NCBI GenBank assembly: GCA_035689095.1
Contig: DASSMB010000088.1
Location: 1-8,850 of the forward strand
Direction: 5' to 3'
DNA from: JACDDK01 sp035689095
Lineage (GTDB): Bacteria; Actinomycetota; Rubrobacteria; Rubrobacterales; Rubrobacteraceae
DNA: 8,850 nucleotides
In this document: positions 1 through 5,892 of the stretch, piece after piece
Numbering within the stretch: the first letter of the stretch is position 1
How the letters are laid out: the number at the start of each line of letters is the position of its first letter
Made by a program: the position numbers and the translations under genes
Notes under the pieces: generated by a model
What the model was told of the DNA's origin: nothing
Seen by the model: the letters and a program-made list of their open reading frames with translations, nothing else
Databases searched by the model: none

Positions 1-812
1 TCGAACTGCTCCACGGGAACCATCGTCGCCTCGTGGGTTACGGTATTTAGCGTACCGAGCACGCACCCGAAGCAGTGAAAGAACGGGACCGGGATGCACA
101 CCCTATCCTCCGGCCCGAGCTTCATACACTCGCCGATGAGATAGGCGTTCTTGACGATGTTGGTGTGGGTTAGCTGCACGCCCTTCGGGAATCCCGTGGT
201 CCCAGAGGTGTACTGCATGTTTATGACGTCTTCGGCATCGAGCGATGCCTGTCGTCCCTTCAGCTCGTCCTGCGATACGCTCTCGGCGCGGGTCAGGAAC
301 TCCTCATAAGTCAGGACGGGCAGCCCTTCCGTGGCGCCGCCGCCCATCAGGACGGCGTGCTTGAGGAAAGGAAGGTCCGCCAGGGACAGCTCCTCGTCTT
401 CAGAGTCTGCGAGCTCGGGGATGGCGCCTTGCAGGATCTCCAGGAAGCTCGCTCCCCGGACGCCGCTCGTCAGGAACAGCGCGGCCGAGTCGGATTGATC
501 CAGGACATACTTCAACTCGCGGGCGCGGTAGGCGGGGTTTATGGTGACGAGCACCGCCCCGACCTTGCCGGTGGCGAACTGAAGCGTTACCCACTCGGGC
601 ACGTTCTGTCCCCAGACGGCTACGTGGTCGCCCTTCTCGATGCCCAGCGCCATCAGGGCGCGCGCGCACTCCTCTACCCTCTCGTTAAACTCGCGATAGG
701 TATAGCGAAGGTCCCGGTCGGCGTAGACCAGGGCCTCGTCGTCCGGGCGGCGTCCGGTGACGAGATCCAGCAGCCCCCCGACCGTCAGACCATCTATATC
801 CTCCGGGCGCAT
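1..812 (-). CDS. Acyl-CoA synthetase (AMP-forming), N-terminal part, cut by window edge
   Basis: This gene encodes an adenylate-forming ligase that activates a carboxylic acid with ATP and joins it to coenzyme A. The first 270 codons are visible; the family is usually about 540-560 residues, so about half is missing at the left edge. The P-loop-like signature YTSGTTGFPKGV is intact at residues 201-212. A second family region, PFFHCFGC, lies at 243-250, and the text around it resembles the medium/long-chain fatty acyl-CoA ligases of the ACSF2/FadD-like branch. The ATG at 812 is chosen because AGGAGG (818-823 on the complementary strand) stands 5 nt upstream. It is divergent from the serine hydrolase gene, with a candidate promoter at 850-877. 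The acid substrate cannot be read from this half. Family assignment is firm; chain-length specificity and the symbol are not. Confidence 0.93.
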   Translation of the reverse strand, partial: MRPEDIDGLTVGGLLDLVTGRRPDDEALVYADRDLRYTYREFNERVEECARALMALGIEKGDHVAVWGQNVPEWVTLQFATGKVGAVLVTINPAYRARELKYVLDQSDSAALFLTSGVRGASFLEILQGAIPELADSEDEELSLADLPFLKHAVLMGGGATEGLPVLTYEEFLTRAESVSQDELKGRQASLDAEDVINMQYTSGTTGFPKGVQLTHTNIVKNAYLIGECMKLGPEDRVCIPVPFFHCFGCVLGTLNTVTHEATMVPVEQF

Positions 813-817
813 ATGGA

Positions 818-823
818 CCTCCT
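818..823 (-). promoter_or_regulatory. Shine-Dalgarno site of the acyl-CoA synthetase
   Basis: A perfect AGGAGG lies on the minus strand 5 nt before the ATG at 812. It fixes the start of the acyl-CoA synthetase and is the strongest ribosome binding site in the window. Confidence 0.7.
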
Positions 824-849
824 GTCTCCGATTCCCCTCGGTAAGCCGG

Positions 850-877
850 AGTGTAGCAGTTGCTCCAAGCCGCGCAA
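850..877 (-). promoter_or_regulatory. Candidate sigma-70-type promoter for the acyl-CoA synthetase
   Basis: On the minus strand TTGCGC (872-877) is followed after 16 nt by TACACT (850-855). This would start transcription near 843 and give a leader of about 30 nt that contains the AGGAGG site. The match to TTGACA/TATAAT is partial, so this is an inference from position and consensus only. Confidence 0.35.
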
Positions 878-902
878 CATCCGTACCCAACGGCGATTCG
901 TA

Positions 903-932
903 TTGGGCCGGTGATCGGAGACGTTGTACACT
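903..932 (+). promoter_or_regulatory. Candidate promoter for the serine hydrolase
   Basis: On the plus strand TTGGGC (903-908) is followed after 18 nt by TACACT (927-932), the same -10 hexamer as the divergent candidate at 850-855. A start near 939 would give a leader of about 75 nt before the ATG at 1015. The evidence is weak and depends on partial consensus matches. The rest of the divergent spacer (813-1014) shows no other feature I can support. Confidence 0.25.
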
Positions 933-1014
933 TCGTATTCTCGACAGGAGAGTACAGGCTAATGCGGCGCGGCGGGAGGGACTCCGCGCGGGATGGGCGG
1001 CTACGATTCTTCAA

Positions 1015-2781
1015 ATGGATCGCAAGAAACGCAGCTTCTCCAGCAGGAAGGCGCGGCGGCAGAGGTTCAAGGCGCTGTTGCTGCTGGCCGCCGTCCTCCT
1101 CACCTCGCTCGCGGCCTACTTCAGCGTGCGGTCTCTGGACCGCGCGGCCCCTCCCGAAGCCGGCCTCTCCCAAGATGAACCGTATACGCGGCTCTCGCAG
1201 GAACCTCTCACCTTCCGGCCCGGAGCCCCGGACCCGCCGGAGCTGACGCTCGCCGGATACGCCTACAAGAGTGTCGCGCCGGAGTTGCCGGGGATCGGTC
1301 CGGAGAGCGTGCGCTACGCGCAGCAGAGCGTCTTCGACCCTTCGTGGGCGTCGGTCCGCATCGCGGCTCCGGGGCACAGGCGGGACGACTACTACGCCGT
1401 CTTCCTCCACAAGAACGGCAAGGAGTGGAAGGCTGAGAGATCCGTCCTGATCGAAGACCAGGAGTTCCCGAAGGACGTGACCGCGCTCCTCGGCGGAATC
1501 CCGGAGGATCTCGTCAACCCGCTCTTTCCACCAGATAAAGCCCAGGAGAAGTCCAACGACCCAGACGGGCGAGCCGTTCAGGTGATGGAACGCGCCACCG
1601 GCGAGGAGGACTGGAAGGCGGCGGATACCGAGAATGCCGGTCCCTATCACCGGGTATCCGTGGAGCGGAAGGGGAAGAAGGACCTCCGCACGAACGTATA
1701 CCTCAGCGGACGTGGCGAAGACCTGACGGTGGTCGGTATCGGGGAGAAGCTGACGAATGTCGAGGCGCCGGGGTTCCCGCCCGACCTCGTCAAGCCCGCC
1801 GTGATGGCGGCGCCGGACCCGGCGCGGGTGGCTCCTCCCGACCCGGTCTACGACGGCAAGGTAGACATGGACCGGGTGCATCCGGGTATGGCGGAGGCGC
1901 TCAAGACAGTGGAGAGTTATCCGGGTACGGTCGGTTTCTACGCGCTGGACCTCAAGAGCGGGGCGGGATACGGAGTGCGGCCCGACGAGCCGTTCTTCTC
2001 GGCCTCGACGATCAAACTCCCGGTCATGGTCGCCGTGTACCGCCGGATAGACGAGGGCAAGCTGAGCTACTCGGACGCCTTCGAGACGACGAAGGAGGAC
2101 TGGGCCGCCGGAGCCGGCTGGCTGCGGTGGGACACGCCCGGCGCGCAGACCACCGTCGAGGACTCGCTGTGGCTCATGATCACGCAGTCCGACAACGTCG
2201 CCACGAACGCCCTCGTCCGCAAGGTCGGAGGCCCCGAGTACGTGAACCAGGTGGCCCGCTCCCTCGGCGCGCGGGACACTGTGCTCTTCACGAAGCTCAG
2301 CAGCGAGCGGGCGGCGGTCCCGAGCCTGGACAACCGCACCACGCCGAAGGACATGGCGTTGATGCTGCAGGAGATCACATCCCACAAAGCCGCCAGCGAC
2401 TTCGCCTGCGACGAGATGCTGGACCTGATGCGCCAGAACAACCTGGAGTACTGGATGGAGGCCGGCGTCCCTGAGGGCATGCCTGTCGCCAACAAGGGCG
2501 GCTGGCTGGACGCAACCTATAACGACGTCGGCTTCGTCGAGTACAAGGACCGCCCGTACATCCTCGCCACCTTTAGCAAATACGGCGCCGACAAGATGGA
2601 GCAGGGCGCGCAGCCCATCCAGGACGTCTCCCGCGCGGTCTTCCTCGCCCAGTCCGGCCAGACTGTGGAGCAGTACGAGAAGGAGCAGAAGAAGAAGCTC
2701 AAGCAGAAGATAGAAGAGCAGCGCCGCAACGCCGAAAAGCAGCAGGAAGACTCCCCGAAAAACCCGCAAAAGACTCCCTAA
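1015..2781 (+). CDS. Membrane-anchored serine hydrolase, class A beta-lactamase / PBP-like fold
   Basis: The 588-residue product starts with a strongly basic tail (residues 2-19) and one hydrophobic segment (about 20-36), so it is probably a single-pass protein with its bulk outside the membrane. An unrecognised region (about 45-270) follows, then a C-terminal penicillin-recognising domain. Its active-site motifs are S331-T-I-K334, S392-D-N394 and K494-G-G496. Their spacings (61 and 102) are close to those of class A enzymes, with KGG in place of the usual KTG. The omega-loop Glu166 motif (ExxLN) is not recognisable: around 431-444 the text reads ERAAVPSLDNRTTP. This argues against efficient beta-lactam hydrolysis and for a peptidase, binding-protein or other hydrolase role. 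The last 43 residues (546-588) are rich in Lys, Glu and Gln and probably helical or coiled-coil. The open frame extends upstream to 757, but ATG 1015 is taken because the text before it is non-protein-like and overlaps the divergent gene. No good Shine-Dalgarno site precedes it. The substrate is unknown. Confidence 0.88.
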   Translation: MDRKKRSFSSRKARRQRFKALLLLAAVLLTSLAAYFSVRSLDRAAPPEAGLSQDEPYTRLSQEPLTFRPGAPDPPELTLAGYAYKSVAPELPGIGPESVRYAQQSVFDPSWASVRIAAPGHRRDDYYAVFLHKNGKEWKAERSVLIEDQEFPKDVTALLGGIPEDLVNPLFPPDKAQEKSNDPDGRAVQVMERATGEEDWKAADTENAGPYHRVSVERKGKKDLRTNVYLSGRGEDLTVVGIGEKLTNVEAPGFPPDLVKPAVMAAPDPARVAPPDPVYDGKVDMDRVHPGMAEALKTVESYPGTVGFYALDLKSGAGYGVRPDEPFFSASTIKLPVMVAVYRRIDEGKLSYSDAFETTKEDWAAGAGWLRWDTPGAQTTVEDSLWLMITQSDNVATNALVRKVGGPEYVNQVARSLGARDTVLFTKLSSERAAVPSLDNRTTPKDMALMLQEITSHKAASDFACDEMLDLMRQNNLEYWMEAGVPEGMPVANKGGWLDATYNDVGFVEYKDRPYILATFSKYGADKMEQGAQPIQDVSRAVFLAQSGQTVEQYEKEQKKKLKQKIEEQRRNAEKQQEDSPKNPQKTP

Positions 2782-2830
2782 CCCGGCATCCGCCTCCCGA
2801 AGCCGAACAAACGGTTAAGATAGACGGGAA

Positions 2831-3874
2831 TTGGACGGGCGCGAGAGACGGTCGAAGGTGTCCCAGGAGACAAACGGCGGCGCGAAGGCCACGATCATTG
2901 ACGTCGCCCGGCGGGCGAACGTCTCCAAGTCCCTCGTCTCGCTCGTTATGCGGGGCTCGCCGAACGTGAGCCCGGCCCGCCGCGAGGCGGTTTTGCGGGC
3001 GGCTTCAGAGCTGGGTTACCGGCCAAACGCCCTCGCGCGCGGCATGAGAGGCCGTTCCTACACTATCGGGATACTCCTCTCGGACCTGCACAACCCCTTC
3101 TTCGCCGAGGTCGTGGACGGCGTCGAGGAGGGGCTCGGCTCCACGGAGTACCGGGCGCTGCTGGGCTCCGGCGGCCGAGACCCGGACCGGGAGCTGGAGG
3201 CGATACAGTCCATGCTCGACCGGCAGATGGACGGGCTCATCTTGATCTCACCGTCCATCCAGGAACGGGACATCATCGCAACCGCGCGGCAAGCCCCCAC
3301 CGTCCTCGTTGGCGGGCGGATCGAAGACCCCGCCCTGGACTACGTCGTGAACGATGATCACGCCGGCGCGGCGCTGGCCGTCGGACACCTGGCCGACCTC
3401 GGCCACGAGCGCATCGCCCACGTCTCCGGAGGCGACGGCGCGGGGGCCAGAGACCGCCAACGCGGCTACCAGGAGACGATGAGACTTCGCGGACTGGAGA
3501 AACACATCCGCGTCGCTCCCGGCTCCTACACCGACGCCGGCGGGTACGGAGGAGCGCGGCGGCTGCTCTCTGAGAGCCCGCAACCCACCGCCATCTTCGC
3601 CTCGAACGACCTCGCCGCGATAGGGGCGCTCACCGCAGTCCGCGAGGCCGGTCTGATGGTCCCCGGAGACGTCTCCATCGTGGGCTACGACAACACTTAC
3701 CTGGCGGCTCTGAGCCACATCTCCCTCACCACCATCGACCAACCCCGCCTGCGGATGGGCGCTCTAGCGGTGCAACTAGCTCTCCAGAGGATAGAGTCCG
3801 GACGCGCGGAGCCCCGCCGCGAGGTGCTGATGCCAACACTCGTCGCCCGCTCGACCTCCGCCCCGCCGGCCTGA
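2831..3874 (+). CDS. LacI-family transcriptional regulator
   Basis: The 347-residue product is a DNA-binding regulator whose effector is probably a sugar or polyol. The N-terminal helix-turn-helix is clear: TIIDVARRANVSKSLVSLVM at about 21-40. The typical hinge follows, with GYRPNALARGMRG at 62-74. The remainder is a periplasmic-binding-protein-like core with the family segments SND (258-260) and VGYDN (284-288), then a normal C-terminus. Length is usual for the family. The start is uncertain: the TTG at 2831 is used here, and a GTG at 2858 would remove nine residues without touching the helix-turn-helix; neither has a strong ribosome binding site. A hexamer TAAGAT (2816-2821) could be a -10 element, but I see no -35. 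The gene is 49 nt after the serine hydrolase and convergent with the oxidoreductase cluster. By position it may control the minus-strand inositol-type cluster; that is inference, and I see no palindromic operator in the window. Confidence 0.93.
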   Translation: MDGRERRSKVSQETNGGAKATIIDVARRANVSKSLVSLVMRGSPNVSPARREAVLRAASELGYRPNALARGMRGRSYTIGILLSDLHNPFFAEVVDGVEEGLGSTEYRALLGSGGRDPDRELEAIQSMLDRQMDGLILISPSIQERDIIATARQAPTVLVGGRIEDPALDYVVNDDHAGAALAVGHLADLGHERIAHVSGGDGAGARDRQRGYQETMRLRGLEKHIRVAPGSYTDAGGYGGARRLLSESPQPTAIFASNDLAAIGALTAVREAGLMVPGDVSIVGYDNTYLAALSHISLTTIDQPRLRMGALAVQLALQRIESGRAEPRREVLMPTLVARSTSAPPA

Positions 3875-3898
3875 GAGAGCAGCGGTTCAGCCGCCGGC
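3865..3898. terminator. Candidate bidirectional terminator-like stem-loop over two convergent stop codons
   Basis: GCCGGC-CTGA (3865-3874) pairs with TCAG-CC-GCCGGC (3887-3898): a 6-bp and a 4-bp stem separated by a 2-nt bulge, with a 12-nt loop. The left arm contains the TGA of the LacI gene and the right arm the stop of the convergent oxidoreductase, so both genes end inside the structure. There is no T-run on either side, so it is not a textbook intrinsic terminator. An alternative pairing is the 15-nt palindrome at 3892-3906. Confidence 0.4.
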
Positions 3899-4903
3899 AG
3901 CCGGCGAGCGTTCTACCTCCACGGGCCTGTGGTCCCGCCCCGAGCGGTAGGCGGCCAGCACGATCTCCAGCGCCCGCAACCCATCCAGGCCGCTCGCACC
4001 GGCGGGCTCCCCGCTCTCGACGCCCCGCAGGAAGTCCGCCAGCATCGCGACGTTCATGTCCTCGCCCGTGGGCGTCCAGGCCACGTTCCCCGCCTCGTGG
4101 TCGAAGGTGGTAAGTCGCTCGGCGAACCCGTCCACCTCCAGGACGCCGCTCGTGCCCGCTATTCGGAGCGTGAGGTCTCCCCATGTCGGATAGCCCGCGC
4201 CGCGCGACCAGCTAGGGTCTATGGTGGCGAATATGCCGGGAGCGATTGAGCCGCCCTCAAGCTCCAGCGTCAGGATGCCGGCATCGTCTATGCCCTTGGT
4301 CCCGAAGAAGGTGCCGACCTCGGCGTAGACGCTGCTCGCCTCCGCGCCGAGCATCCAGCGCAGGGTATCGGCGAGATGCACGGTGTGATCCATGACCGCG
4401 CCGCCGCCGGAGAGGTCCGGGTCGAGGAACCACCCGCCGGGGTTCTGCCCGTGGTTCGTGCCGCTGACGGCCAGCACGCGCCCGATGGTCCCCGCGCGCA
4501 CCAGATCCCGCGCCCGACGCACGGACGGCAGGTAGCGCACCGGAAACGCGATCCGTAGCTGCGCCCCCGACTCCTCGGAGGCCGCGTTCATGGCCCGCCC
4601 GTCCTCCACCGTCGTTGAGATAGGTTTCTCGCACAGCACATGAACGCCGCTCCGGAGCGCCGGCACCACGTCCCGCAGGTGATGCCGGTTCTCGGAGCAG
4701 ACAACGACCGCGTCAACCGCGTCCAACAACTCCGCGCTCTCCTCGAAGAACCGCACCCCGAATTGCTCCGCTGATTCCCGGCCCCGCGCCGCGTCATCGT
4801 CCGCGATGCCGACGAACTCCGCACAGGGGAGGTCAGCGAGTATGCTGGCGTACTGCGGCGCGTGGACGTGGGCGAAGCTGACGATTCCGACCTTCACGCT
4901 CAT
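3887..4903 (-). CDS. Gfo/Idh/MocA-family oxidoreductase (second of two)
   Basis: This is a 338-residue NAD(P)-dependent oxidoreductase of the Gfo/Idh/MocA family, with an N-terminal Rossmann domain and a C-terminal alpha/beta domain. Residues 92-94 are the family EKP motif (the Lys is the usual catalytic residue). Residues 166-179, GGGAVMDHTVHLAD, carry the D-xxx-H pair (D172, H176) of the active site. The first nucleotide-binding loop is unusual: GIVSFAHVHA at 6-15 instead of GxGxxG. The ATG at 4903 overlaps the stop of the upstream oxidoreductase as ATGA, and GGAGG (4910-4914) lies 6 nt before it, so translation is probably coupled. It is the last gene of the cluster. It probably oxidises or isomerises a cyclic polyol or sugar, but the substrate cannot be read from the sequence. 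It is only distantly similar to its neighbour, so it is not a recent duplicate. Confidence 0.92.
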   Translation of the reverse strand: MSVKVGIVSFAHVHAPQYASILADLPCAEFVGIADDDAARGRESAEQFGVRFFEESAELLDAVDAVVVCSENRHHLRDVVPALRSGVHVLCEKPISTTVEDGRAMNAASEESGAQLRIAFPVRYLPSVRRARDLVRAGTIGRVLAVSGTNHGQNPGGWFLDPDLSGGGAVMDHTVHLADTLRWMLGAEASSVYAEVGTFFGTKGIDDAGILTLELEGGSIAPGIFATIDPSWSRGAGYPTWGDLTLRIAGTSGVLEVDGFAERLTTFDHEAGNVAWTPTGEDMNVAMLADFLRGVESGEPAGASGLDGLRALEIVLAAYRSGRDHRPVEVERSPAAGG

Positions 4904-5886
4904 CGTGCGCCTCCGGGCCTGACGGGTTCTCCGGTCCTGATGGACTCGATGGCGGCGGCGGAGATCGCCAGCGCGGCGCGGGCGTCCTTGCCGCTCACGA
5001 TAGGCTCCTCCCCTCCCTCGATGCAGCGGACGAAGTGCTCCAGCTCCGACTGGTAGGGGCTCTTGCCGACCGGCGCGAGACCGCCGCTCTCCGGCGCGCC
5101 GCCCGTCAGGCGCAGCGAGGAGGGCTCGGTGCTGTCGGCGGTAACGAGGGCCTTGCTACCGGCGATCTCTATAGAGTAGTTGAAGGCGCCGGGATAACCC
5201 CAGTGGCCTTCGAGGTGCGAGATCTCGCCTCCCTCGAAACGCAGCGTGACGAGGGCGTAGTCCAGGCGGTTGTGCTCCCTTCCGAGCACCCCGCGCGCGT
5301 AGACCCGCTCCACCTCGCCGAAACACCAGCGAAGGAAGTCGAAGTCGTGGATCAGGAGGTCAACCAGCACCCCGCCGCTCACCCGCCAGTCGGCGTACCA
5401 GTCGTTCCAGCCCATCAACAGCGGCGAACGGCGGCTCGTGCGCGCCACCCCGACCTTGCCGAGCGAGCCGTCCTCGACCATATTCTTTATCCTCACGTAC
5501 TCCGGGAAGAACCGGACGACGTGCCCGACGAAGAGGCGCGCGTCACCCTCCTCGAAAGCGCCCAGGATCTCATCCGCGTCCTCCAGAGTGCGCGCGATGG
5601 GCTTCTCCAGGATGAGATGCTTGCCATCCCGAGCGACCGCCAGCGCCAGGTCCCGATGGAACCCCGTCGGCAGGCACACGTCCACGACGTCTACCTCCTC
5701 GGACCGGACAAGCTCCTCATAAGTGGAGTAAGCGCGCGCCCCCACTAGCGCGGCCCCGGCAGTGGCGTTCTCCGGGTCCGTGTCCGCGACGCCGACGACC
5801 TCAACCTCCGGCATCTTCGCGTAGGCGGAGAGGTGGACGGAGCCCATGAACCCGGCTCCGACCACCCCGACCTTGACGCCCCCCAA
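4900..5886 (-). CDS. Gfo/Idh/MocA-family oxidoreductase, inositol 2-dehydrogenase-like (first of two)
   Basis: A 328-residue NAD(P)-dependent dehydrogenase. GAGFMG at 10-15 is a normal GxGxxG loop, EKP is at 94-96, and the active-site segment GGVLVDLLIHDFD spans 171-183 with D176, H180 and D183. These are the motifs seen in IolG-type inositol dehydrogenases, which oxidise myo-inositol to 2-keto-inositol, but also in many other sugar dehydrogenases of the family. The neighbouring iolD and iolB make an inositol-type role likely without proving it, so no symbol is given. The start is TTG at 5886. The only ribosome binding site is AGGAGGG (5897-5903), 10 nt upstream, inside the last codons of the binding-protein gene; just 6 nt separate that gene's stop from this start. 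The 3' end overlaps the next gene by 4 nt. Confidence 0.92.
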   Translation of the reverse strand: MGGVKVGVVGAGFMGSVHLSAYAKMPEVEVVGVADTDPENATAGAALVGARAYSTYEELVRSEEVDVVDVCLPTGFHRDLALAVARDGKHLILEKPIARTLEDADEILGAFEEGDARLFVGHVVRFFPEYVRIKNMVEDGSLGKVGVARTSRRSPLLMGWNDWYADWRVSGGVLVDLLIHDFDFLRWCFGEVERVYARGVLGREHNRLDYALVTLRFEGGEISHLEGHWGYPGAFNYSIEIAGSKALVTADSTEPSSLRLTGGAPESGGLAPVGKSPYQSELEHFVRCIEGGEEPIVSGKDARAALAISAAAIESIRTGEPVRPGGAR

Positions 5887-5892
5887 CGCTGC

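Noticed and set aside
757..1014. Upstream extension of the serine hydrolase frame to an ATG at 757
   Set aside because: The extra 86 residues lack protein character, overlap the divergent acyl-CoA synthetase and its ribosome site, and would bury the basic tail and membrane segment that make a sensible N-terminus at 1015.
685..2769. Long minus-strand open frame of 694 codons antisense to the serine hydrolase
   Set aside because: It is a GC-rich shadow: its product is full of Leu, Arg and Val runs with no family motif, and it overlaps both the real acyl-CoA synthetase start and a well-supported hydrolase on the other strand.
1015..2781. Calling the serine hydrolase a beta-lactamase resistance gene
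   Set aside because: The Glu166 motif needed for deacylation is not recognisable, and the long N-terminal region and charged tail are unlike secreted class A enzymes.
3892..3906. 15-nt perfect palindrome CGCCGGC-A-GCCGGCG as a stand-alone operator or terminator
   Set aside because: It lies within the last codons of a coding sequence in very GC-rich DNA, has no T-run, and competes with a longer stem; it is mentioned only as part of the convergent structure.
3929..4249. Plus-strand small open frames inside the oxidoreductase genes, and similar ones in iolB and the binding protein
   Set aside because: They are Arg/Pro/Ala-rich shadows of strongly supported minus-strand genes and have no ribosome sites or motifs.
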